Shown here in pieces: positions 7,268 to 13,814 of a stretch of DNA of 21,670 nucleotides (positions within the stretch are counted from its first letter, which is position 1; every line of letters starts with the position of its first letter). This stretch comes from JAVVEZ01 sp032250895 (lineage in GTDB: Bacteria > Pseudomonadota > Gammaproteobacteria > Pseudomonadales > Pseudohongiellaceae). The notes under the pieces were generated by a model. It had not been told where the DNA came from. It ran no database searches and saw only the letters and a list, made by a program, of their open reading frames with translations. Where the stretch lies: positions 1 through 21,670 of the forward strand of contig JAVVEZ010000060.1 of NCBI GenBank assembly GCA_032250895.1, written 5' to 3'. A program made the position numbers and the translations under genes.

Positions 7268-7368
7268 GATGGGTCCCGAAAAAAAACAAAACAAGGCTTG
7301 CGGATTCAATGCGATGCCGAAAATCGTTCATTCCTGCAAGGGCAGGGATGAATGTCCAGCGTTATTTC

Positions 7369-7396
7369 TTAGTCTGTGTGCCCAGCGAAAAGTTTC
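7369..7396 (-). promoter_or_regulatory. SigmaE/AlgU-type promoter for the HtrA-like protease
   Basis: Read on the minus strand, a -35 GAAACTT (7396-7390; AACTT core intact and followed by TT) is separated by exactly 16 bases from ACTAA (7373-7369). The known sigmaE/AlgU consensus is GGAACTT, about 16 bases, TCTGA or TCTAA. The start would be near 7362, giving a leader of about 95 bases. HtrA-family genes (degP, mucD) are classic members of this regulon, so site and target agree. It is not experimentally proven. Confidence 0.5.
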
Positions 7397-7432
7397 ACGG
7401 TGCCGGGCCGGGCAAAGTCCGCCAAACTGGCA

Positions 7433-7455
7433 TATACTCCGCCATGTTGAACATG
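7433..7455 (+). promoter_or_regulatory. Candidate promoter -10 and palindromic operator for the fadD-like operon
   Basis: TATACT at 7433-7438 is a good -10, but no convincing -35 lies 16-18 bases upstream. Just downstream, at the expected start of transcription, is the perfect palindrome CATGTT-G-AACATG (7443-7455). The overlap of -10, start site and palindrome is the usual layout of a repressor operator. The protein that would bind is unknown; it does not match the FadR or PsrA sites as I know them. Confidence 0.4.
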
Positions 7456-7489
7456 TGGGGCTGCCACACCGGGAATCAAGGGGGATGCG

Positions 7490-9142
7490 TTGCTTAATAC
7501 CGGGGAAAGGCTGGATCAGGTCATTCTCAAAGCCTGTCGGCAATATCGGGACAAAATTGCGTATACCTGCATGGACGCGCATCTGAGCTATCGGCAGCTC
7601 GAGGGGTACAGTGCTCATTTCTGTGCCTACCTGCAACAGCATACGGATTTGCGTCCGGGTGAGCGCATTGCCATTCAGTTGCCCAACCTCCTGCAATATC
7701 CCGTGGTTCTGCTGGGGGCCTTGCGGGCGGGCCTGGTGGTGGTCAATACCAATCCGGTCTACAGCCCGCGGGAGCTCGAGCATCAACTCGCTGATTCCGG
7801 CGCCCGGGCGCTCGTGGTGCTGGCCAATACGGCGGCCAGCGCGGCGCAGATACTTTCCCGTACCCCGGTAAAATACGTGATCGTGACGGAGCTGGCGGAT
7901 CTGCATCCTCCGCTGAAGCGACTATTGATCAATTTTGTGGCCAGGTATGTCAAAAAGCTGGTGCCAGCCTTTCGTTTTTCGGAGTCCATCAGTTTCCGCA
8001 AGAGTCTGGCTCTGGGCCGCTCGGCACTGAAAAAGCACCCCGACATGCTCGAGCAGCCGGTCGCGCTATCTGCGTCAGATCCTGTTGCCGAGCTGGCGGT
8101 CTTGCAGTACACGGGGGGTACCACCGGCGTGGCCAAGGGAGCCATGCTGACCCATGCCAACCTGGTGGCCAACCTGTATCAGGTCAAGAGTCATCTGGCG
8201 GAAGAATGTCCTGGGCCAGGCGAGGTCATGGTGGCGCCGCTGCCGCTGTATCACATCTATGCTTTCACGATGAATATCGCCTATACCCTGCATCAGGGGA
8301 TTCACAATATTCTCATTCCCGACCCGCGCGATATCCCGGCTTTTGTCAAGGCCATCAAGCCGTACCGGATAGCCGGTTTCGTCGGGCTCAATACCCTGTA
8401 CAATGCGCTGAGCATGAACAGTGAGTTCAGCCGTCTGGATTTCTCCGCGTTGAAAATCAGCAGTTCCGGTGGCATGGCCTTGTCCACCAAGACCTATAGG
8501 CGTTGGCTGGATCTGACCGGTTGCCGTATCATCGAAGGTTATGGGCTGACGGAGACATCGCCTCTGGTGGCCTGCAACAGTGAGGCTGCCTTTCAGGAAG
8601 GCAGCATCGGCCGACCGGTGCCACAGACGCAAGTCAAAGTGGTGGACGAAGCGGGGCACGAACTGCCGGCAGGCGAAGCCGGTGAGCTGTGCGTGAAAGG
8701 TCCCCAGGTCATGGCGGGCTACTGGCAGAATCATCAGGAAACAGAGAAGGTGCTGGATGCCGATGGCTGGCTGCGTACCGGCGATGTGGCAGTCATTCAG
8801 CCGGACGGTTTTATCCGTATCGTGGACCGGATCAAGGATGTCATCATCGTTGCCGGTTTCAATGTGTTTCCCAACGAAATCGAGGATCATGTCTGCCGTC
8901 ATCCCGATGTCAGGGAGGCCGCCGCCATTGGCGTACAACGCGGGGAAAACGGGCAAAAGGTCAAACTCTTCGTGGTGGCTGCCAGTCCGGGCCTGAGCAA
9001 GGCCGCCATTCTTGAACATTGCAGGCAGGGGCTTGCCCCCTACAAGATTCCCAGGCTGATCGAGTTCTGTGACACCCTGCCCAAATCCAACGTAGGCAAG
9101 GTGCTGCGGCGGGCCTTGCGGGACCCGGAGAAGCATGGCTGA
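7490..9142 (+). CDS. fadD: Long-chain fatty acid-CoA ligase, FadD-like
   Basis: The enzyme activates fatty acids to acyl-AMP and then acyl-CoA at the inner membrane for beta-oxidation or lipid synthesis. The product has 550 residues (E. coli FadD 561). It starts at TTG, chosen because AGGGGG lies about 6 bases upstream and no in-frame ATG or GTG is near. Adenylation motifs in order: YTGGTTGVAKGAMLTH (207-222, ATP P-loop, wording identical to E. coli FadD), GYGLTETSPL (350-359), TGD (430-432), DRIKDVIIVAGFNVFPNEIE (446-465, FadD signature region) and PKSNVGKVLRR with the catalytic Lys537. PNLLQYPV (65-72) also matches FadD. The last 8 bases overlap the next gene. Chain-length preference cannot be read from the sequence. 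Confidence 0.88.
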   Translation: MLNTGERLDQVILKACRQYRDKIAYTCMDAHLSYRQLEGYSAHFCAYLQQHTDLRPGERIAIQLPNLLQYPVVLLGALRAGLVVVNTNPVYSPRELEHQLADSGARALVVLANTAASAAQILSRTPVKYVIVTELADLHPPLKRLLINFVARYVKKLVPAFRFSESISFRKSLALGRSALKKHPDMLEQPVALSASDPVAELAVLQYTGGTTGVAKGAMLTHANLVANLYQVKSHLAEECPGPGEVMVAPLPLYHIYAFTMNIAYTLHQGIHNILIPDPRDIPAFVKAIKPYRIAGFVGLNTLYNALSMNSEFSRLDFSALKISSSGGMALSTKTYRRWLDLTGCRIIEGYGLTETSPLVACNSEAAFQEGSIGRPVPQTQVKVVDEAGHELPAGEAGELCVKGPQVMAGYWQNHQETEKVLDADGWLRTGDVAVIQPDGFIRIVDRIKDVIIVAGFNVFPNEIEDHVCRHPDVREAAAIGVQRGENGQKVKLFVVAASPGLSKAAILEHCRQGLAPYKIPRLIEFCDTLPKSNVGKVLRRALRDPEKHG

Positions 9143-10103
9143 GACAGGAACTGATATCGCCAGGGCGGCCGCGCTGCTGCGGCAGGGCCAACTGGTGGCC
9201 ATTCCCACGGAAACCGTGTATGGACTGGCAGCGAATGGCCTGGACGAGGAAGCTGTGTTGTCCGTCTTTCGGGTCAAGAACCGGCCGGCCTTCGATCCCC
9301 TGATTCTGCATGTGGATACCCTGGCCAAGGTGGAAGCCCTGGTGCTGGACATACCCGCCGCGGCGCGCCGGCTGGCGGCGCGTTTCTGGCCGGGGCCCTT
9401 GACCCTGCTGCTGGAAAAATCGGCGCGGGTGCCGGACCTGGTCAGTTCCGGTCTGCCCAGGGTTGCCGTGCGCATTCCTGCCCATCCCCTGACCACGGCC
9501 TTGCTGATGCAACTGGATTTTCCACTGGCGGCACCCAGCGCCAACCCCTTCGGCTATGTGTCTCCCACGACAGCCCTGCATGTGCAGGAGCAATTGGGTG
9601 AAAAAATCCCCTACATTCTGGATGGCGGCCCCTGCGGAATCGGCGTCGAATCCACCATCATCGGTTTTGAAGAGGGGCAGACCGTGGTCTATCGTCTGGG
9701 TGGTACATCGCTGGAAGACATCAAGAGCGTGACCGGCACCCCGCGTTTGTGTTTGAACCAGAGTTCCAACCCGGCGGCACCGGGCATGATCAAGAGTCAC
9801 TATGCGCCACGCAAGCCTCTGCTGGTGGGCGAGCTGGACGACCTGCTGGCCCGTCATCCGGATAGAAAAATCGGCCTCATCAGCTTTGACAGGGTGTATT
9901 CGAACCCGGCCGTGGTGCAGCAATTGCAGCTGTCGGCGGCGGGCAGTCTCGACGAGGCCGCGATGACACTGTTCGGCGCCCTGCGCCAGATGGACAAGGC
10001 GGACATCGATCTCATCCTGGCACAGCAGGTACCGGACACCGGACTGGGCCGCGCCATCAATGACCGCTTGCGGCGAGCGGCCGTCAGGCAGGAAGAAGCA
10101 TGA
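9135..10103 (+). CDS. sua5: L-threonylcarbamoyladenylate synthase, Sua5 type
   Basis: The enzyme uses threonine, bicarbonate and ATP to make threonylcarbamoyl-AMP, the donor for t6A37 in ANN-decoding tRNAs. The product has 322 residues, longer than E. coli TsaC (about 190): an N-terminal YrdC domain (about 1-200) plus a C-terminal Sua5 domain. Visible motifs are PTETVYGL (24-31), KNRP (48-51), SANPFG (135-140) and the linker PGMIKSHYAPRKP (216-228), typical of the Sua5 form. The ATG is preceded by GGAG and overlaps fadD by 8 bases; its own stop overlaps the recJ start in ATGA. Translation of the three genes is therefore probably coupled. Confidence 0.93.
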   Translation: MAETGTDIARAAALLRQGQLVAIPTETVYGLAANGLDEEAVLSVFRVKNRPAFDPLILHVDTLAKVEALVLDIPAAARRLAARFWPGPLTLLLEKSARVPDLVSSGLPRVAVRIPAHPLTTALLMQLDFPLAAPSANPFGYVSPTTALHVQEQLGEKIPYILDGGPCGIGVESTIIGFEEGQTVVYRLGGTSLEDIKSVTGTPRLCLNQSSNPAAPGMIKSHYAPRKPLLVGELDDLLARHPDRKIGLISFDRVYSNPAVVQQLQLSAAGSLDEAAMTLFGALRQMDKADIDLILAQQVPDTGLGRAINDRLRRAAVRQEEA

Positions 10104-11869
10104 GTCCCATGACAAAAGCCCCGGATGCCATGGGCCAGGACGACATCGAGGCGTTTGGCTCCGATCTGCACCCGGTGATCAAAAAAATCTATCTGGGCCG
10201 GGGCGTGCGTGACGACAGCGAGATTGCTCTCAGACTGGCCGATCTGGAAAAGCCTGCCAGCCTCAGGAATATCGACCAGGCGGTGCAATTGCTGACCCGG
10301 GCTCTGCAGGCACAATCGCGGATTCTGATCATTGGTGACTTCGATGCCGACGGTGCGACCAGTACGGCGCTGGCGATGCTGAGCCTGAAAACCATGGGTT
10401 TCACACAGGTGGATTTTCTGGTGCCGAACCGCTTTGACTATGGTTATGGTCTGACACCGGAAATTGTGGACGTTGCCAGTACCCTGGAGCCTGATGTGAT
10501 CATTACCGTGGATAACGGGATATCCAGTCACGAGGGTGTGGAGCGGGCCCATCACCATGGCATTCAAGTACTGGTGACGGACCATCATCTGCCGGGCGAG
10601 GACCTGCCGAAGGCGGATTGTATTGTCAACCCCAACCAGGCTGACTGCGCCTTTCCCAGCAAGGCGCTGGCCGGGGTGGGTGTGGTGTTTTATCTGATGA
10701 GCGCCTTGCGCGCCAGTCTCAGGCAGCAGGGCTGGTTTGCCCGGCAGCAGCTTGCCGAGCCCAACATGGCGACCTTTCTGGACATTGTGGCCTTGGGCAC
10801 GGTGGCCGATGTGGTGCCGCTGGATGCCAACAACCGCCGACTGGTCAAACACGGCCTCAACATCATTCGCGGTGGCAGGGGCCGTCCGGGCATTCTGGCC
10901 CTGCTGGAAGTTGCCGGAAAATCCCCGCAGAATGTGGTGGCCGGTGACCTCGGCTTTGCCGCCGGTCCGCGCCTGAACGCGGCCGGTCGCCTGGACGACA
11001 TGAGTCTGGGCATAGCCTGCCTGCTGGCGGATGATGAGGCCACGGCGCGGAGCATTGCGCTGCAGCTGGATGGCCTCAACAAGGATCGCAAATCCATCGA
11101 GATGGATATGCAGGCCCAGGCGCTTGCGGTGCTGGACGGCATCAGTCTGGATGCAGGCCACGGCCAACTGGGGATTTGCCTTTACGATGCGCAATGGCAT
11201 CAGGGCGTCATTGGTATTCTGGCCTCACGCATCAAGGACCGTTTTCACCGGCCGGTCATCATTTTTGCCGATGGCGGTACGGATACGCAGGATGATGGAC
11301 CCATCAAGGGTTCTGCCCGCTCGATTGCGGGTCTGCATATCCGGGACTTGCTGGACCGAATCGCCACGCGGCACCCGGCATTGCTGCAAAAATTCGGCGG
11401 TCATGCGATGGCGGCAGGACTCACCATCCGGCACGCAGACTTTGACGCTTTTTGCCAGGCCTATCAGCAGGCTCTCGCCGATGTGCTTGACAAGACCTTG
11501 CTGGAACCGCAGTTGATCACGGATGGCAGTCTGGATGCCTCCTGTTTTTCCATTGAATTTGCGCAATTGCTGCGGGACGCGGGACCCTGGGGCCAGGGCT
11601 TTGCCGAACCGCGCTTTCAAGGGGCATTCCGCGTCATCAGCCAACGTCTGTTGGCAGAGAAACACCTGAAACTGGTACTGGCTCTGCCGCAAACCGGGGA
11701 GGTCATCGATGCCATTGCCTTCAATGTGTCAGCGCAGGACTGGCAGGCACCCGTATCAGAGGTGGCTCTGGTCTACCGTCTGGAACTGAATGAATTCAGA
11801 GGCACGGTTTCACCGCAGTTGCTGATTGAGAAAATCACGGTACTTGAGCCAGGCAAACGCCGGGCATAA
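10100..11869 (+). CDS. recJ: Single-stranded-DNA-specific exonuclease RecJ
   Basis: RecJ is a 5'-to-3' ssDNA exonuclease acting in RecF-pathway recombination, mismatch repair and base excision repair. The product has 589 residues (E. coli 577). DHH-family motifs are all present: I, LIIGDFDADGATSTA (76-90, Asp82 and Asp84); II, ITVDNGIS (135-142, Asp138); III, VTDHHLPG (159-166, the DHH); IV, DIVALGTVADVVPL (228-241). The DHHA1 motif GGHAMAAGL is at 433-441, followed by an OB-like C-terminal part. Metal-binding residues are intact. The ATG at 10100 overlaps the Sua5 stop and has AGGA upstream; a second ATG at 10109 is possible. It ends two bases before a strong terminator. Confidence 0.96.
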   Translation: MSPMTKAPDAMGQDDIEAFGSDLHPVIKKIYLGRGVRDDSEIALRLADLEKPASLRNIDQAVQLLTRALQAQSRILIIGDFDADGATSTALAMLSLKTMGFTQVDFLVPNRFDYGYGLTPEIVDVASTLEPDVIITVDNGISSHEGVERAHHHGIQVLVTDHHLPGEDLPKADCIVNPNQADCAFPSKALAGVGVVFYLMSALRASLRQQGWFARQQLAEPNMATFLDIVALGTVADVVPLDANNRRLVKHGLNIIRGGRGRPGILALLEVAGKSPQNVVAGDLGFAAGPRLNAAGRLDDMSLGIACLLADDEATARSIALQLDGLNKDRKSIEMDMQAQALAVLDGISLDAGHGQLGICLYDAQWHQGVIGILASRIKDRFHRPVIIFADGGTDTQDDGPIKGSARSIAGLHIRDLLDRIATRHPALLQKFGGHAMAAGLTIRHADFDAFCQAYQQALADVLDKTLLEPQLITDGSLDASCFSIEFAQLLRDAGPWGQGFAEPRFQGAFRVISQRLLAEKHLKLVLALPQTGEVIDAIAFNVSAQDWQAPVSEVALVYRLELNEFRGTVSPQLLIEKITVLEPGKRRA

Positions 11870-11870
11870 A

Positions 11871-11899
11871 AAAGGCCCTCACCGGGGGGGAGGGCCTTT
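11871..11899. terminator. Bidirectional intrinsic terminator between recJ and the cytochrome gene
   Basis: AAAGGCCCTC (11871-11880) pairs perfectly with GAGGGCCTTT (11890-11899), a 10-base stem with a G-rich 9-base loop. On the minus strand the stem is followed by a run of six Ts (complement of the As at 11868-11873), so it is strongest as the terminator of the cytochrome gene. On the plus strand only TTT follows, but the position two bases after the recJ stop makes it serve there too. Confidence 0.85.
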
Positions 11900-11916
11900 G
11901 ACTTGAACCTGCCGGC

Positions 11917-12252
11917 CTATTTGCCCAGGGTCTTGATGTAGGCGGCGACATCTTCCATGGCCTGGTCATTGGGAAGGGTCATCGCCATCGGCGCCATCTG
12001 CATCCCGAAAATATCCTTCGGATTGGTGCCGCGAATACCGCTTTTGAAATTTTGCAACTGCCGGATGATGTACCAGTCGGCCTGACCGGCCAGAGCGGGG
12101 GCATTCAGTGCCTGCATGCCTTCACCATTGGGGCCATGACAGGCACCACAGGTTGCATATAGAGTCTTGCCGCGGGCGGCATCTCCGGCGGCCATGGCAC
12201 CAGAGGACAGTGCAGCCAATACGCTTAGGGCCAATACGGTTTTCAATGTCAT
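11917..12252 (-). CDS. Periplasmic monoheme cytochrome c (class I, c553/c4-like)
   Basis: This is a small electron-transfer protein. The 111-residue precursor has a signal peptide (hydrophobic core 5-20, probable cut after AMA at 21). The heme-binding CGACH is at 35-39 in LYATCGACHGPNGEG, and a methionine-rich FGMQMAPMAMTL supplies the axial Met. The C-terminal helix is EDVAAYIKTLGK. I chose the ATG at 12252 because GGAG lies 6 bases before it; a TTG at 12258 would sit directly on that site. It is a natural client of the Ccm system encoded from 13170 on, but transcribed away from it. Its redox partner cannot be told from sequence. Upstream, three tandem octamers reach the ribosome-binding site. 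Confidence 0.9.
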   Translation of the reverse strand: MTLKTVLALSVLAALSSGAMAAGDAARGKTLYATCGACHGPNGEGMQALNAPALAGQADWYIIRQLQNFKSGIRGTNPKDIFGMQMAPMAMTLPNDQAMEDVAAYIKTLGK

Positions 12253-12262
12253 TGCCAACTCC

Positions 12263-12286
12263 TTTCAAGGTTTCAAGGTTTCAAGC
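12263..12286. repeat. Three tandem octamers TTTCAAGG/TTTCAAGG/TTTCAAGC
   Basis: Copies lie at 12263-12270, 12271-12278 and 12279-12286; a related GGTTTCAAGG recurs at 12326-12335. On the minus strand they read CTTGAAA-type units ending in the AAAGGAG ribosome-binding site of the cytochrome gene, so a change in copy number would alter the leader immediately upstream of that site without touching the site itself. Confidence 0.8.
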
Positions 12287-12383
12287 ATCAAGTATTTGTC
12301 GATGATTCGGTGTCAGGTGATACAAGGTTTCAAGGCTGTGCAAAGCGTAATTCGGGCAGGCTTAATCCCAGCTGAACCGTTGC

Positions 12384-12441
12384 TGGCACTAGTCCTGATA
12401 CTACTCCGGACACTACTTTTTTCCTGGTACTACTTCTTGCC
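12384..12441. repeat. Four imperfect direct repeats around ACTACT
   Basis: Units are TGGCACTAGTCC (12384-12395), TGATACTACTCC (12396-12407), GGACACTACTTTTTTCC (12408-12424) and TGGTACTACTTCTTGCC (12425-12441). Unit starts are 12, 12 and 17 bases apart. They lie between the divergent cytochrome and dcd genes. A repeated regulator-binding site is one reading; decayed tandem duplication is another. Confidence 0.6.
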
Positions 12442-12504
12442 AATACGCAGCCTCGGTGCTGCCGGATTGCCGTCAGCCCCAGGACCGGCCTCGATGCGGC
12501 GGAT

Positions 12505-12549
12505 TATAACAAGCTTGTTCTGTCAAAGTTAGAGCTTACTCAGTAATAT
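12505..12549 (+). promoter_or_regulatory. Candidate dcd promoter region with two palindromes
   Basis: TATAAC (12505-12510) and TAATAT (12544-12549) are both acceptable -10 boxes, but neither has a good -35. The perfect palindrome AACAAGCTTGTT (12508-12519) overlaps the first, and TTACT-C-AGTAA (12536-12546) overlaps the second. One of them probably drives dcd and possibly the whole ccm operon, since I see no promoter between dcd and ccmA. Confidence 0.35.
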
Positions 12550-12594
12550 ATACGTTTTTTTGCAGCGACTTCCGGGAGTCGGGAAAGGGGAAGG

Positions 12595-13164
12595 ATGACG
12601 ATCAAATCGGATAGATGGATCCGTTATATGGCGGAGCAACATGGCATGCTGGAACCTTTTGAACCCCAACAGATACGAGAGGTGAATGGCAAAAAAGTCA
12701 TTTCGTACGGTACCTCGAGTTATGGCTATGATGTGCGCTGTGCCAATGAATTCAAGATTTTCACCAATGTGCATACTTCCAATGTGGTGGATCCCAAGAA
12801 TTTCAATGAGAGCAGTTTTGTCAGCGTGACCGAGGACTGGTGTGTGATTCCGCCGAATTCCTTTGCGCTGGCGCGTACCGTGGAGTATTTCCGCATCCCC
12901 TCCAATGTGCTGACGGTGTGCCTGGGCAAGTCCACCTATGCGCGTTGTGGCATCATCGTGAACGTGACGCCCCTGGAACCGGAGTGGGAGGGACATGTCA
13001 CCCTGGAGTTTTCCAATACCACGCCACTGCCGGCAAAAATCTACGCCCATGAGGGTGTCGCCCAGATGCTGTTTTATGAGTCGGATGAGCAGTGCGAAGT
13101 CACCTACAAGGACAGAAACGGCAAGTATATGAAGCAGACCGGCGTGACGCCGCCGAAACCCTGA
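12595..13164 (+). CDS. dcd: dCTP deaminase
   Basis: Dcd converts dCTP to dUTP, feeding dTMP synthesis; it forms trimers in the cytosol. The product has 189 residues (E. coli 193). It shows MTIKSDRWIRYMAEQHGMLEPF at the start, SYGTSSYGYDVRC (37-49), the nucleotide-binding GKSTYARCGIIVNVTPLEP (111-129) and the catalytic glutamate at 138 in HVTLEFSN, the same number as in E. coli. The sequence runs close to pseudomonad Dcd. AAGGGGAAGG lies directly before the ATG. It is followed after only 5 bases by ccmA, which is unusual: in pseudomonads dcd is normally near mrp/apbC and metG. Confidence 0.96.
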   Translation: MTIKSDRWIRYMAEQHGMLEPFEPQQIREVNGKKVISYGTSSYGYDVRCANEFKIFTNVHTSNVVDPKNFNESSFVSVTEDWCVIPPNSFALARTVEYFRIPSNVLTVCLGKSTYARCGIIVNVTPLEPEWEGHVTLEFSNTTPLPAKIYAHEGVAQMLFYESDEQCEVTYKDRNGKYMKQTGVTPPKP

Positions 13165-13169
13165 ATCCC

Positions 13170-13814
13170 ATGTTGAAAGCGACGGACTTGTATTGCGAAC
13201 GGGATGACCGGGTATTGTTTCAGAATCTGGACCTGGAACTTTCTGCCGGGCAGGTCTTGCAGATTCAGGGTTCCAACGGCAGTGGCAAAAGTACTCTGCT
13301 GCGGGTTCTTTGTGGTCTCAATACGGATTACCGGGGCACTATCTGCTGGCAGGGAACACCGGTCGATCAGGTCCGGGCTGATTATTGCCGGGGTATTTTT
13401 TACCTGGGACATGCTGCCGCCATCAAGAAAATCCTGAGCCCCGTGGAAAACCTGCGCTGGTTCTGTGCCATGCAGGGCACGGTGGACGAGAAGGCGATCA
13501 AGGCGGCCCTGAGCGAATCCGGCCTCCGGGGCTATGATGATATTCCCTGTTTCATGCTGTCTGCCGGGCAGCAGCGCCGCGTCAGCCTGGCACGTCTGCA
13601 TCTGAGCTCGGCTCGCCTGTGGCTCCTCGACGAACCCTTTACGGCTCTGGATCACCGGGGCGTCGGCGAGCTTGAATCTTTTCTGACGGCGCATGTCCAA
13701 TCAGGTGGGGCCGTGATTCTGACCACCCACCACCCCTTGCAGATGGCTTGTGAGGTGAGGGTCGTCAATCTGGATGACCTGGCGCTGCCGTTGGAGACTG
13801 AACGCGATGTATGA
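13170..13814 (+). CDS. ccmA: Heme exporter ATP-binding protein CcmA
   Basis: CcmA is the ATPase of the CcmABCD complex, whose ATP hydrolysis releases holo-CcmE from CcmC. The product has 214 residues with an ABC fold: Walker A GSNGSGKST (34-42), signature LSAGQQRRVSL (130-140), Walker B LWLLDEPFTALD (150-161) and a switch histidine in TTHH (186-188). The LSAGQQRR signature is typical of CcmA. The ATG has no recognisable Shine-Dalgarno and lies 5 bases after the dcd stop, suggesting translational coupling to dcd. It overlaps ccmB by 8 bases. It is first of a complete ccm operon in canonical order. Confidence 0.94.
   Translation: MLKATDLYCERDDRVLFQNLDLELSAGQVLQIQGSNGSGKSTLLRVLCGLNTDYRGTICWQGTPVDQVRADYCRGIFYLGHAAAIKKILSPVENLRWFCAMQGTVDEKAIKAALSESGLRGYDDIPCFMLSAGQQRRVSLARLHLSSARLWLLDEPFTALDHRGVGELESFLTAHVQSGGAVILTTHHPLQMACEVRVVNLDDLALPLETERDV

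Larger units (their letters stand above)
12253..12594. other. 342-base divergent intergenic region with repeats and palindromes
   Basis: No gene is supported in this region between the divergent cytochrome and dcd genes. It holds three tandem octamers next to the cytochrome start (12263-12286), a further partial copy near 12326-12335, four imperfect ACTACT-type direct repeats (12384-12441), a 12-base perfect palindrome (12508-12519) and an 11-base palindrome TTACT-C-AGTAA (12536-12546). Two candidate -10 boxes for dcd lie at 12505-12510 and 12544-12549. An open frame runs through part of it but shows no Shine-Dalgarno and no familiar domain. Confidence 0.6.

Noticed and set aside
7268..7309. 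Longer HtrA-like protein from a TTG at 7309
   Set aside because: The extension adds a poor second hydrophobic stretch before a normal signal/anchor sequence, whereas the ATG at 7267 has GGGA upstream.
7421..7445. FadR or PsrA binding site before the fadD-like gene
   Set aside because: AACTGG resembles half of a FadR box, but the second half does not match; no paired GAAAC/GTTTC elements are present.
8075..9544. Long minus-strand open frame (489 codons) opposite fadD and sua5
   Set aside because: It lies antisense to two well-supported genes; its His/Gln/Arg-rich composition is typical of a shadow frame in GC-rich DNA.
9854..11200. Long minus-strand open frame (448 codons) opposite recJ
   Set aside because: Antisense to intact recJ, with no recognisable domain and a shadow-like composition.
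12167..12532. Forward open frame of 121 codons with a hydrophobic stretch in the cytochrome-dcd intergenic region
   Set aside because: Its first part is antisense to the cytochrome gene, the hydrophobic part comes from the ACTACT repeats, and no start has a Shine-Dalgarno. A small membrane peptide from 12302 cannot be fully excluded.
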